A stretch of 35,957 nucleotides of DNA, taken from contig CAYUEQ010000002.1 in assembly GCA_964443805.1 (NCBI GenBank), forward strand, positions 1-35,957. Direction: 5' to 3'. This stretch comes from CAYUEQ01 sp964443805. GTDB taxonomy: Bacteria; Bacillota_I; Bacilli_A; RF39; UBA660. Positions 15,329 to 23,847 of the stretch are shown here, piece after piece; position 1 is the stretch's first letter, and each line of letters begins with the position of its first letter. Both the position numbers and the translations under genes were made by a program. A model generated the notes under the pieces. That model made no database searches, was not told the origin of the DNA, and was given only the letters and a program-made list of their open reading frames with translations.

Positions 15329-16054
15329 TTATTCACTTTTATAAACAAATATAAATCTTTCTCTTTTTGTATAATCTTTTTCTATACTATATTTATGATT
15401 AGGTAATTCTTTTTTTATAATATTTACAATGTCTTTTCCTTGATGATGAGCAATTTCAAATGCAATTAACAATATATCTTTTTTTACAATTGACAATATA
15501 TGCTTATAAAATTGTATCTCATCCTTTTTAGGAAACAAAGCTTGTTGTGGCTCATATTTAGTTTGGATATCAACTGCTGAATTAATTGGTACATATGGAG
15601 GATTACAAACTATAACGTCATAGTCAATTTGTTTTTCTTTTAATATATCTTTATTATAAAATTTTACATTCGCATTATTTATTTTATTGCTTTTAATTGC
15701 AACTTTTATTGCTTTTTTAGATAATTCAAAAGCATCAATATCTTTATTTAGCTCTTTTGATAATGTTATTGCAATACAACCACTACCTGAACAAATATCT
15801 ACTATCTTTTTATTTTCTAGTTTTAATGTTTTTATTTTGTTTATAGTTTTTTCTACTAATAGTTCGGTTTCAACTCTGGGGATAAAAACATTTTTATTAA
15901 CTATTATTTTATGTCCAAAAAAATTAACATCTCCAATCAAATATTGAATTGGATATCCATTATTAATTTTTTTTACTATTCTATGTAATTTATTAGGATA
16001 TTTAGTCGAAAGCAATTCCCAATCTATTTTAGTTATATTTTTAGGTTTATTCAT
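15329..16054 (-). CDS. prmC: Peptide chain release factor N5-glutamine methyltransferase
   Basis: 241 residues, about 40 shorter than usual, with a short N-terminal helical domain. It methylates the Gln of the GGQ motif of release factors using S-adenosylmethionine. Motifs: GYPIQYLIGDVNFFGHKI, FIPRVETELLVE, SAM loop IVDICSGSGCIAITLS (about 84-99) and the catalytic NPPYVP. It overlaps the end of prfA by 8 nt, the classic prfA-prmC operon, so enzyme and substrate are made together. Confidence 0.94.
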   Translation of the reverse strand: MNKPKNITKIDWELLSTKYPNKLHRIVKKINNGYPIQYLIGDVNFFGHKIIVNKNVFIPRVETELLVEKTINKIKTLKLENKKIVDICSGSGCIAITLSKELNKDIDAFELSKKAIKVAIKSNKINNANVKFYNKDILKEKQIDYDVIVCNPPYVPINSAVDIQTKYEPQQALFPKKDEIQFYKHILSIVKKDILLIAFEIAHHQGKDIVNIIKKELPNHKYSIEKDYTKRERFIFVYKSE

Positions 16055-17108
16055 TAATTCCCGCTAGCTTTAATTTTTGATCTTCAGTAATTAATTTTTC
16101 AACAATTCCATCAAAATTACCATCCATTATATTATCTAAATCCATTAGAGTTAAACCAATACGATGATCTGTTACTCTATTTTGTGGATAGTTATATGTT
16201 CTTATTTTTTCCGAACGATCACCAGTACCTATTTTAGTTCTTCTTTCTTCCCCTAGTTCCTCTTCTTTTTTTCTCTCTTCTTCTTCAATTATTTTAGACT
16301 TTAAAATATCTAAAGCTTTTTGTTTATTTTTTAATTGACTTCTTTCATTTTGACAAGTTACTATTATTCCTGTTGGAAGATGAGTTATTCTAACAGCAGA
16401 GTCGGTTGTATTAACAGATTGTCCTCCTGCTCCTCCACTGTGATAAACATCAATTTTTAAGTCCTTTTCATTTATTTCCAAATTAATATCTTCTACTTCT
16501 GGTAGTACTGCAACCGTAGCAGTTGAGGTATGAACCCTCCCTTGGGTTTCAGTTTGAGGAACTCTTTGAACACGATGTGATCCACTTTCAAATTTTAATT
16601 TTGAGTATACATTTTCTCCTTTAATCATAAATTCTATTTGAGAATATCCGCCTGATGTTCCTTCCACTTCGTTTAAAACTTCTATTTTCCAGCCATTCTT
16701 TTCCCCATAACGAAAATACATGCGAAATAAATCACCAGCAAAAATATTAGCTTCATCTCCTCCTGCTGCACCTCTAATTTCCATTATAATGTTTTTATCA
16801 TCATTTGGATCTTTTGGTATTAACAGTATCTCCAACTCTTTTTCTAAATCATTTTTTTGGTTTTCTAAATCTCTTAATTCGTTACTAGCAATATCTTTCA
16901 TATCTTCATCTTGTAGTAATTCTTTTGTTCCTTCTATATCTTCTAAAGTTTTTTTATAAGTTAGATACTTTTCTACTATTTCTTCTAAAGTTTTCTTTTC
17001 TTTTGAAAGTTGAGTCATTTTTTTATAGTCTTCTAAAGTTTCTGGTTTAAGTAATTCATTATTTATTTCTTCATATTTTATATATATATTATTTAATCTT
17101 TCTATCAT
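16047..17108 (-). CDS. prfA: Peptide chain release factor 1
   Basis: 353 residues. RF1 ends translation at UAA and UAG. The stop-recognition tripeptide is of the RF1 PxT type (PQT in RVQRVPQTETQGRVHTS). The catalytic loop is YHSGGAGGQSVNTTDSAVR with the GGQ methylated by PrmC. The ATG follows AAAGGAG. First gene of prfA-prmC. Confidence 0.97.
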   Translation of the reverse strand: MIERLNNIYIKYEEINNELLKPETLEDYKKMTQLSKEKKTLEEIVEKYLTYKKTLEDIEGTKELLQDEDMKDIASNELRDLENQKNDLEKELEILLIPKDPNDDKNIIMEIRGAAGGDEANIFAGDLFRMYFRYGEKNGWKIEVLNEVEGTSGGYSQIEFMIKGENVYSKLKFESGSHRVQRVPQTETQGRVHTSTATVAVLPEVEDINLEINEKDLKIDVYHSGGAGGQSVNTTDSAVRITHLPTGIIVTCQNERSQLKNKQKALDILKSKIIEEEERKKEEELGEERRTKIGTGDRSEKIRTYNYPQNRVTDHRIGLTLMDLDNIMDGNFDGIVEKLITEDQKLKLAGINE

Positions 17109-17143
17109 TGTTATCTCCTTTACATTTTTGTTTCTAGTAAAAG

Positions 17144-17590
17144 CTATAACATATCATCCGACTCCATCTCATCTTCACTTATAATAACTAAGTTTTTTAA
17201 TTCGTTTTCTGGTAAATCATCATCTTCATCATATGAATCTATATCTTCATCTTCTTCGTCTTCTTCTTCATTATCTTCATAATCAATATCATCTATACTA
17301 TCTAAAATTAAATCATTTTCATCAGTTTCAATAGTTACTTTTTGAGTATGATTATCTCTTAAATCAAAATATCCATCTACCATAATAAATCTTTTATCTG
17401 TTGATAATAACTCAAAGAAATCAGCTATTTGATTTTCAAATACTGAATCAGGTAACTTTAATACTTCACATATTTTTTTAAATAAATCTTGTATTTTAAT
17501 TTTTTTTGCTTTTTCTTTTAATATAATAAAAGCAATATCATCATAACCCATTGCTTCTAGTTCATCTGAGTTTAAATCTTTTAGTTTCAT
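17144..17590 (-). CDS. rpoE: RNA polymerase delta subunit
   Basis: 148 residues. The N-terminal HARE-HTH-like domain (about 1-80: DDIAFIILKEKAKKIKIQDL, FFELLSTDKRFIMVDGYFDLR) is followed by a tail made almost wholly of Asp and Glu (about 90-148), as in delta. Delta occurs only in Firmicutes; it helps RNA polymerase recycle and releases it from nucleic acid. The ATG has AGGAGG upstream. The position near argS matches Bacillus. Confidence 0.93.
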   Translation of the reverse strand: MKLKDLNSDELEAMGYDDIAFIILKEKAKKIKIQDLFKKICEVLKLPDSVFENQIADFFELLSTDKRFIMVDGYFDLRDNHTQKVTIETDENDLILDSIDDIDYEDNEEEDEEDEDIDSYDEDDDLPENELKNLVIISEDEMESDDML

Positions 17591-17598
17591 AGGACCTC

Positions 17599-17955
17599 CT
17601 AATTTACAAATTCTATAATAATTTCGTTTTCATTATCAATATCTGTTTCAATAATATATGATAAATATATTCTATTTTTATCTACTTTGTATGAACTTTT
17701 AATAACTTCAATTAAAAATTCTTTACCCTCTACTTCGATAGTTGATTTAGTTTTTTTATTATCATATTTTATTTTAAAAATATACTCATTATTATTTCTT
17801 ATATATTCTATTTGATTTTCATCAAATGTTACTTGAATTTTAGAATTTTCTTCTTCAAATTCAAATCTATGAATATTTTTATCATAACTAACAATTATAT
17901 TCAAGTGTTTTGCGACTATTTTTTTATTTTTGTAAAGGTAAGTATTTATTTTCAT
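17599..17955 (-). CDS. DUF1934 (YwiB-like) beta-barrel protein
   Basis: 118 residues, predicted almost all beta strand, with alternating pattern such as HRFEFEEENSKIQVTF and EYIFKIKYDNKKTKSTIEVEG. Size, fold pattern and position directly after argS match B. subtilis YwiB (DUF1934, lipocalin-like), function unknown. The start overlaps the argS stop (TAATG). Recognition rests mainly on context. Confidence 0.7.
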   Translation of the reverse strand: MKINTYLYKNKKIVAKHLNIIVSYDKNIHRFEFEEENSKIQVTFDENQIEYIRNNNEYIFKIKYDNKKTKSTIEVEGKEFLIEVIKSSYKVDKNRIYLSYIIETDIDNENEIIIEFVN

Positions 17956-19697
17956 TACATTTTCTCTGGTATTTCTATTCCTAAAATATTAATTAACTCA
18001 CAATTTAAATTGTAAACTATAGTAGATAATGTTAACCAAGAGTCTTTAGTTTCCAAATTTTTTTCATCTAAAATTCTATTTTCTGCATAAAAATTATTAT
18101 AAATATTTGTTACATTATAAAGAAACTCACAAATTTCATTTAAAGTTTTATTATTTAATGATTTTCTAATTATTTCTGGTAATTTTAATAATTCTAAAAT
18201 TAATAATCTCTCTTGTTTAGTAGTTATATTATTATATTTAGTTTGTTTTTTTTCTGCTTTACTTAATAATGATTTTATTCTAATTGTTGAATATAAAAGA
18301 TAAGGACCAGTTTTTCCATTCATATCGCAAAACTTTTCTGGATCAAATATATAATCAGTAGCTCTATTAGGAAGTAAATCTGCATATTTTATTGCTGAAA
18401 CTGCTAAAATTTCTGCTGTTTCGGTCTTTTTATCCTCATTAACTAAATCACTTAGTTTTTTATAGGTTTCATTATAAACATTTTCATAAAGTTCATTAAA
18501 ACTCATTACTCCGCCATCACGAGTTTTAAATGGCTTCCCATCTTTTCCATTCATTGTTCCAAATCCAATATGTTCTAATTTAACATTTTTAGGAACTATT
18601 TCAGCTTTATATGCAGCTCTGAATGTTTGAGTAAAGTGTAATTTTTGTCTTATATCCGTTAAATACCAAATTTCATCTAAATCAAATTTTTCTATACGCA
18701 TTAAAAGAGTAGCAAGTTCTGTAGTGTGATATAGTGCTGCACCATCTGATTTTTGTAATATTACAGGTGGAAGTGGAGGATTATCATCTTCTTTATTAAC
18801 TTTCATTATCAGTGCACCATCGCTTATTTGCGCCAAGTCTTTTTCTTTTATTATATTTATTGTTTTTTCAATATATTCTTCTGAATCACTTTCGCCATAC
18901 CAATAATCAAATTTTGTGTTAATTAAATCATATGATTTTTTAATATCTTTTTTAGATATGTCTGTTATTGCCTTCCATAAATCATAATAACCATTATTTC
19001 CTTCTTGAATTTTAACAGTTATTTCTTTTGCTTCTTTCATTATTTCATCATTTTCTTTGGCTTTTTTAGAAGCAATTGGATATATTTCTTCTAAGTCTTT
19101 ATTATTTATTGGTACTAAATCTTGATTTTTATTATCATAATTTTCACTAAAATAATTTAAATTAGGATATCTGTTTTTAATCTCTAGAAGTACCATTCCC
19201 AGTGGTAATCCCCAATCTCCTAAGTGAACATCTCCTATTGTTTCATAACCAACAGCTAATGTTAGTCTTTTTAAAGCCTCGCCTATATTTGCACTTCTAA
19301 AATGTCCTACATGGAGAGCTTTTGCAACATTTGCACCACCATAATCTAAAAGTACTCTTTTCTTTTCATATGTCCCTAATGCTTTTTTCACATCATCTTT
19401 TATTTGGTTGATATAGTTAATCAAAGCTTCCTCTGTTAATGATAAGTTAATAAATCCCGGCCCAGCTATATTTATATTTTCATAATTATTGTTCTTTTTC
19501 AATTCTTCTACTATCTTAGTTGCAATTTCCCTTGGATTTTCTTTATATTTTTTTGCTAAATTCATCGCACCGTTATATTGATAATCTCCTAAGTCAGGAC
19601 GATCTGATACAGTTAATTCCATATCTTTATCTTCATAACCTAACATAATTAATATCTCTTTTAAATCTTCTTTTTGTTGTGTAATGAAATCTTTCAT
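17955..19697 (-). CDS. argS: Arginyl-tRNA synthetase
   Basis: 580 residues, class I. It charges tRNA-Arg. The N-terminal Add-1 domain contains SDRPDLGDYQYNGAMNLAKK. The HIGH motif appears as HVGHFRSANIGE (about 131-142). In place of KMSK there is GKPFKTRDGGVMS, as in many ArgRS. The anticodon-binding domain follows (TGPYLLYSTIRIKSLL, then NFYAENRIL). A promoter (GTGCAA, 17 bp, TATAAT at 19729-19734) is close upstream; no T-box leader fits in the 104-bp divergent gap. Confidence 0.97.
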   Translation of the reverse strand: MKDFITQQKEDLKEILIMLGYEDKDMELTVSDRPDLGDYQYNGAMNLAKKYKENPREIATKIVEELKKNNNYENINIAGPGFINLSLTEEALINYINQIKDDVKKALGTYEKKRVLLDYGGANVAKALHVGHFRSANIGEALKRLTLAVGYETIGDVHLGDWGLPLGMVLLEIKNRYPNLNYFSENYDNKNQDLVPINNKDLEEIYPIASKKAKENDEIMKEAKEITVKIQEGNNGYYDLWKAITDISKKDIKKSYDLINTKFDYWYGESDSEEYIEKTINIIKEKDLAQISDGALIMKVNKEDDNPPLPPVILQKSDGAALYHTTELATLLMRIEKFDLDEIWYLTDIRQKLHFTQTFRAAYKAEIVPKNVKLEHIGFGTMNGKDGKPFKTRDGGVMSFNELYENVYNETYKKLSDLVNEDKKTETAEILAVSAIKYADLLPNRATDYIFDPEKFCDMNGKTGPYLLYSTIRIKSLLSKAEKKQTKYNNITTKQERLLILELLKLPEIIRKSLNNKTLNEICEFLYNVTNIYNNFYAENRILDEKNLETKDSWLTLSTIVYNLNCELINILGIEIPEKM

Positions 19698-19801
19698 TAA
19701 TCTTTACCTACCTTTTTTCACTGCACAGATTATAACATAAGAAATATATAATTGCACTTATAATTTCCTTTTTTTTCTTCATACTAACTTTAGGTGATAA
19801 T

Positions 19802-21712
19802 TTGAAAAAAGTAGGAATTTTATTTAAACTTGGTGTATTTTTATTTATATCTTTGATTGTTATTATCATTGCTCTGTATACTTACGCTTACTTTAGTCCA
19901 AAAATATCTATTAAGTCTGCAAATCAAATGTATATATATGATTCTAATGAAGAATTAGTTTTTCAGGGGTCCGGAACAAGCAAATGGATTGAATTAGATG
20001 ATATTTCTCCACATTTAATTAATGCAGTAATTAGTGTTGAAGATAAGTATTTTTATCAACATCAAGGTTTTGATATTCCAAGAATTGTAAAAGCCTTATA
20101 TTTAAATGCTAAAAACAGAGAAATAGTTCAAGGAGCATCAACAATATCACAACAGTATATAAAGTACATGTATTTAACTTTTGATCAAACGTGGCAAAGA
20201 AAGATTGAGGAAGCATTACTAACTCTTAATTTGGAAGTCCACTATAATAAAGATGATATTTTAGAAGGATATTTAAATACTATTAACTTTGGACAAGGAA
20301 ATTATGGAATTGAAAATGCTAGTAATTATTATTTTAATAAATCTGCCAGTGAATTAAATCTTGAGGAATCAATAATTTTAGCAGGTATTCCTAAAAGACC
20401 AACTAGATTTAATCCGGTTTTTGATTATGATGAAGCGATAAAAAGAGCTAAAATAGTTGCAAATGCAATGTTAAACAACGAAAAAATTACACAAGAAGAA
20501 TATGATTCGTTATTTATTGAAAAGTTAGATATTTATGGTCAAAAAAATTCTAATAATTTAAATACTTTAATGTACTATCAAGATGCTGTCTTAAAAGAAT
20601 TAGAAAGTTTACCGCAAATACCAAATTCATTATTAGAAACTGGTAGTATTAAAGTTTATACTAACTTAAATTTAGAATCGCAAACAGTATTAGAAAATGC
20701 TATAAATTCTAATATTAATGATGACGAGTCGCAAGTAGCTAGTATTGTTGTAAATCCAAAGAATGGTGCAATTGAAGCATTAAGCGGAGGAATTGATTAT
20801 GCAAAAAGTCAATTTAATAGAGCGACTAATGCAAAAAGACAAGTAGGGTCTGCAATTAAAACTTTATTATATTATGCAGCTTTAGAAAATGGTTTTACAT
20901 CTTCTTCAACATTTACAAGTGAACCTACTACTTTTGCGTTTTCTAATAATAAAACTTATTCACCTTCAAATTATAACGATATATATGCTAATGATCAAAT
21001 AACAATGGCTGCTGCTATTGCTTATTCAGACAATATTTATGCAGTTAAAACTCATTTGTTTTTAGGACAAGAAACCTTAGTTAATACTGCGCATAAAATG
21101 GGTATTAAAGCGAAAATAGAACCTCATGCGTCTTTGGCTCTTGGTTCAAGTGAGTTGAGCGTTATTGATTTTGCTACTGCATATGCTACTTTAGCAAGTG
21201 GTGGGTATTATAATGAATTATATTTCATTTCTAAAGTAGAAGATATGCAAGGTAACACCATCTATGAAAAACAAAATAATAAAAATTTAGTTCTAAATCC
21301 TAATTATGTGTATATTTTAAATGAATTATTAACAACCACATATAATTCATCGTTTATAAGTTATAGTACTCCTACTGCTATTACTTTAGCTTCAAAAATA
21401 TCGAGAAAGTACTCAATCAAAAGTGGTTCTACAGGTACCGATTTTTGGATAGCAGGATATAATCCAGACAAATTATCAATTGTATGGCATGGTAAAGATG
21501 ATAGTTCAACTATGAATCCTAGGCAATCAAATGTCTCAAAAAATATCTGGGTTGATACTATGGAAGGTATTTTAAAAGATAAAGAAGATTCATGGTATGA
21601 AATACCAGATAATATTATTGGTTTACCATTAAATCCTATTTCAGGAACACCTAATTCAAATGAGAAAAACACCTTGTTTTATTATGTGAAAGGTACTGAA
21701 TTAACAAATTAA
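19802..21712 (+). CDS. Class A penicillin-binding protein (transglycosylase-transpeptidase)
   Basis: 636 residues, with TTG start after AGGTGAT. One membrane anchor (about 8-30). GT51 domain: EDKYFYQHQGFD (catalytic Glu80), QGASTISQQ, RKIEEALLTLNLE, LNTINFGQGNYGI. Transpeptidase domain: SxxK = Ser350-Ala-Ile-Lys353, SDN 409-411, and KSGSTG (540-545) for the usual KTGT. It polymerises and cross-links peptidoglycan at the outer face. The usual Pro before the nucleophile (PGSTFKP) is replaced (VGSAIKT). The gene is monocistronic, lies on the opposite strand to its neighbours and head-on to replication, and ends at a bidirectional terminator. Confidence 0.94.
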   Translation: MKKVGILFKLGVFLFISLIVIIIALYTYAYFSPKISIKSANQMYIYDSNEELVFQGSGTSKWIELDDISPHLINAVISVEDKYFYQHQGFDIPRIVKALYLNAKNREIVQGASTISQQYIKYMYLTFDQTWQRKIEEALLTLNLEVHYNKDDILEGYLNTINFGQGNYGIENASNYYFNKSASELNLEESIILAGIPKRPTRFNPVFDYDEAIKRAKIVANAMLNNEKITQEEYDSLFIEKLDIYGQKNSNNLNTLMYYQDAVLKELESLPQIPNSLLETGSIKVYTNLNLESQTVLENAINSNINDDESQVASIVVNPKNGAIEALSGGIDYAKSQFNRATNAKRQVGSAIKTLLYYAALENGFTSSSTFTSEPTTFAFSNNKTYSPSNYNDIYANDQITMAAAIAYSDNIYAVKTHLFLGQETLVNTAHKMGIKAKIEPHASLALGSSELSVIDFATAYATLASGGYYNELYFISKVEDMQGNTIYEKQNNKNLVLNPNYVYILNELLTTTYNSSFISYSTPTAITLASKISRKYSIKSGSTGTDFWIAGYNPDKLSIVWHGKDDSSTMNPRQSNVSKNIWVDTMEGILKDKEDSWYEIPDNIIGLPLNPISGTPNSNEKNTLFYYVKGTELTN

Positions 21713-21740
21713 AAAAGTCATTTTAAAATGACTTATTTTT
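21711..21740. terminator. Bidirectional terminator between the PBP gene and noc
   Basis: AAGTCATTTTAAAATGACTT (21715-21734), a perfect 20-nt palindrome flanked by A6 on the left and T5 on the right; it serves both convergent genes and touches the noc stop codon. Confidence 0.85.
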
Positions 21741-23085
21741 CTATTTTAATAACTATTTGATAAAGTTTATCAAAATCAATTTCTTCTGTATCAACTATAA
21801 AACCACTTTGTTCTAATTGTTTTACAGTATCTCTCATAGTAATTATTGCGTTGCTAATATCTAATCCTGATTCGTTTGTAACTACCTCTTCATCTTTACC
21901 AATTAAATCAACTGGATCGACTATATCATCATCTGCAAATGGAGAAATAAATAAATTATCTGTTATTGGTTTTTTTACTACTTCTTCTACTTGATTAATA
22001 GGTTCATTTACTAACGACTCAAGTGGTTGTTCAACAAATTCCTCTTGTTGATTAATTTGTGGTGTTAAATCTAATTGTTCAACATTATCACTAAAGTCGA
22101 GTATCTCAGGTTGTGGTTGGGCAGCTGGCTGCTCAAATAAATTTTGTGTTGGATTGTTTTCGAATAAGTTTTCTCCCTGAGGTTGTTCTGGATTAAGTTC
22201 CGGTAATGTAAATGGTTTTTGATTTTCTTCTTTTTTCTCATTATTAAATAATGGTGTTTCTTCAGGTTGCATATCCATATTTGCTGGTGCCTCTTCCAAA
22301 AAGTTAAAAAACTTGTTTTCTCTTACTTTTTCTTTTGGCTCTGGTTCTTCAACTTGAAAAGAAGGTTTTAATAAATCATCAATATTCTTTTCTTCTTGTA
22401 CTGGATTAAGATCTTCTGCATTGTTTTTTATATCTTCAATATTTGGTGTTATTTCAACTTTTGGAATATCTTCTTCTTTTTCACCAACTATTTTTGTTAT
22501 TTCATTATCTAATTGTCTAACTGTCATTCTTTCTTTTAATACTCTACTCAACATTGCTTTTTGGGCTTCTTTATCAGTTAATGATAATAAACTTCTAGCA
22601 TGCCTTTCAGAAATTTGTTCATTTAAAAGAGCATTTTGAACTGATTCATCTAAATTCAAAAGTCTTAATTTATTCGCAATTGAAGACTGAGATACACCCA
22701 TTTTTGTAGCTAATTGTTCTTGAGTTAAGTAATCTCTATCAAGTAATTTTTTATATGATAAAGCTTCTTCTATTGCTGTTAAATCTTTTCTTTGAACGTT
22801 TTCTACAATAGCTATTTCAGCACTAGTATTATCATCTATATTAGTAACAATAGATGGAACTGTTTTAAGTCCAGCTATATTTGCTGCTTTATATCTTCTT
22901 TCACCAGCGATAATTTCATATTTATCTCCAACTTTTCTTAATACTAAAGGTTGAATAATACCATGTTCTTTTATAGAAGTAGCTAAATCATTTAAAGCTT
23001 TGTCATCAAAATTTAACCGTGGTTGAAAACGGTTTGGAATGATATCTTCTACATTGACTTGTATAATTTCTGATTCTAAATCCAT
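21733..23085 (-). CDS. noc: Noc/ParB-family chromosome-binding protein with long acidic tail
   Basis: 450 residues against about 280 for typical ParB/Noc. The N-terminal CTPase domain has PNRFQPR (17-23), GIIQPLVLR, GERRYKAA (61-68) and ENVQRKDL (95-102). The helix-turn-helix reads LTQEQLATKMGVSQSSIANK and then ERHARSLL, closer to Noc than to Spo0J. Residues about 205-405 are a low-complexity Pro/Gln/Glu/Asn-rich linker, followed by a C-terminal helix pair (about 405-450, dimerisation). The amphipathic N-terminal membrane helix of Bacillus Noc is absent. It lies after rsmG, as noc does, but no parA (soj) is adjacent. It binds and slides on DNA to organise origins or block division over nucleoids; which role applies here is uncertain. 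Confidence 0.85.
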   Translation of the reverse strand: MDLESEIIQVNVEDIIPNRFQPRLNFDDKALNDLATSIKEHGIIQPLVLRKVGDKYEIIAGERRYKAANIAGLKTVPSIVTNIDDNTSAEIAIVENVQRKDLTAIEEALSYKKLLDRDYLTQEQLATKMGVSQSSIANKLRLLNLDESVQNALLNEQISERHARSLLSLTDKEAQKAMLSRVLKERMTVRQLDNEITKIVGEKEEDIPKVEITPNIEDIKNNAEDLNPVQEEKNIDDLLKPSFQVEEPEPKEKVRENKFFNFLEEAPANMDMQPEETPLFNNEKKEENQKPFTLPELNPEQPQGENLFENNPTQNLFEQPAAQPQPEILDFSDNVEQLDLTPQINQQEEFVEQPLESLVNEPINQVEEVVKKPITDNLFISPFADDDIVDPVDLIGKDEEVVTNESGLDISNAIITMRDTVKQLEQSGFIVDTEEIDFDKLYQIVIKIEK

Positions 23086-23124
23086 ACTATAAGCCCCTTT
23101 TTCTATTCTTATTAATATTCTAAC

Positions 23125-23847
23125 TTATATTTTAGTTTTTTTCAATGGATATTTAAGAATTTGATCATAGCGTCTTGGATATTTATCACTAGTTGGTTTA
23201 ACTTTATTTATTTCAATTAATGTTCTCTCACTTTTTTCAATTGGTAAATAAAATTTTTCAATTGTAGTTATTTCACTATTTAAAATATCTGCTGTTTCTT
23301 TACCTAATTTAATTTCTTCTTCATTTTCTTTTGCTTTCATTGCAATAAACTTACCATTTACTTTTAAATAAGGAACAGAAAGTTCGATTAAGATATTTAA
23401 TGCTGATACTGCTCTTGCTACTACAACATCATAATTCTCTTTTTTATTTTTAATATATTCTTCTGCACGTTCATTTACAATTTCTAGATTAGTTAAATTT
23501 AATTTTTCTTTAACTAATTTTAAAAAGTAAGTTTTTTTATTATTAGAATCTAGTAATGTAATCTTTAGGTTCGGAAAAAATAGTTTTAATATGATTCCTG
23601 GGAATCCTGCTCCACTACCTATATCTAATAATTTTAGGTCTTTATTTAAATCTATAACTTTAATTAAAGTCAATGAATCATATATGTGTTTTAAGTACAC
23701 ATCTTCTTTGTTTTTTATAGCAGTAAGGTTATATTTACTGTTTTCTTCTAATAATATTTCATAAAATAACTCTATTTTTTCCTGTATTTCAGGGCGATAG
23801 TCAATATTCAATAGTTCTAATTCTTTTTTCAATATTTCGTTATTCAT
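23125..23847 (-). CDS. rsmG: 16S rRNA (guanine-N7) methyltransferase
   Basis: 240 residues from the ATG at 23847 (a second ATG three codons upstream, 23856, is possible; AAAGAG is better spaced to the first). It methylates G527 of 16S rRNA using SAM. Motifs: YNLTAIKNKEDVYLKHIYDS, LLDIGSGAGFPGIILK (SAM loop), VVARAVSALNILIELSVPYL, and GKFIAMKAKENEEEI. The start overlaps the end of mnmG, the common mnmG-rsmG pair. Confidence 0.95.
   Translation of the reverse strand: MNNEILKKELELLNIDYRPEIQEKIELFYEILLEENSKYNLTAIKNKEDVYLKHIYDSLTLIKVIDLNKDLKLLDIGSGAGFPGIILKLFFPNLKITLLDSNNKKTYFLKLVKEKLNLTNLEIVNERAEEYIKNKKENYDVVVARAVSALNILIELSVPYLKVNGKFIAMKAKENEEEIKLGKETADILNSEITTIEKFYLPIEKSERTLIEINKVKPTSDKYPRRYDQILKYPLKKTKI

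Noticed and set aside
15288..15330. Plus-strand terminator (11-bp stem plus T8)
   Set aside because: No plus-strand gene lies upstream; the stem is better explained by the minus-strand prmC/spoIIR junction.
19698..19801. T-box leader for argS
   Set aside because: The divergent gap is only 104 bp and lacks the T-box sequence; an ordinary promoter is present.
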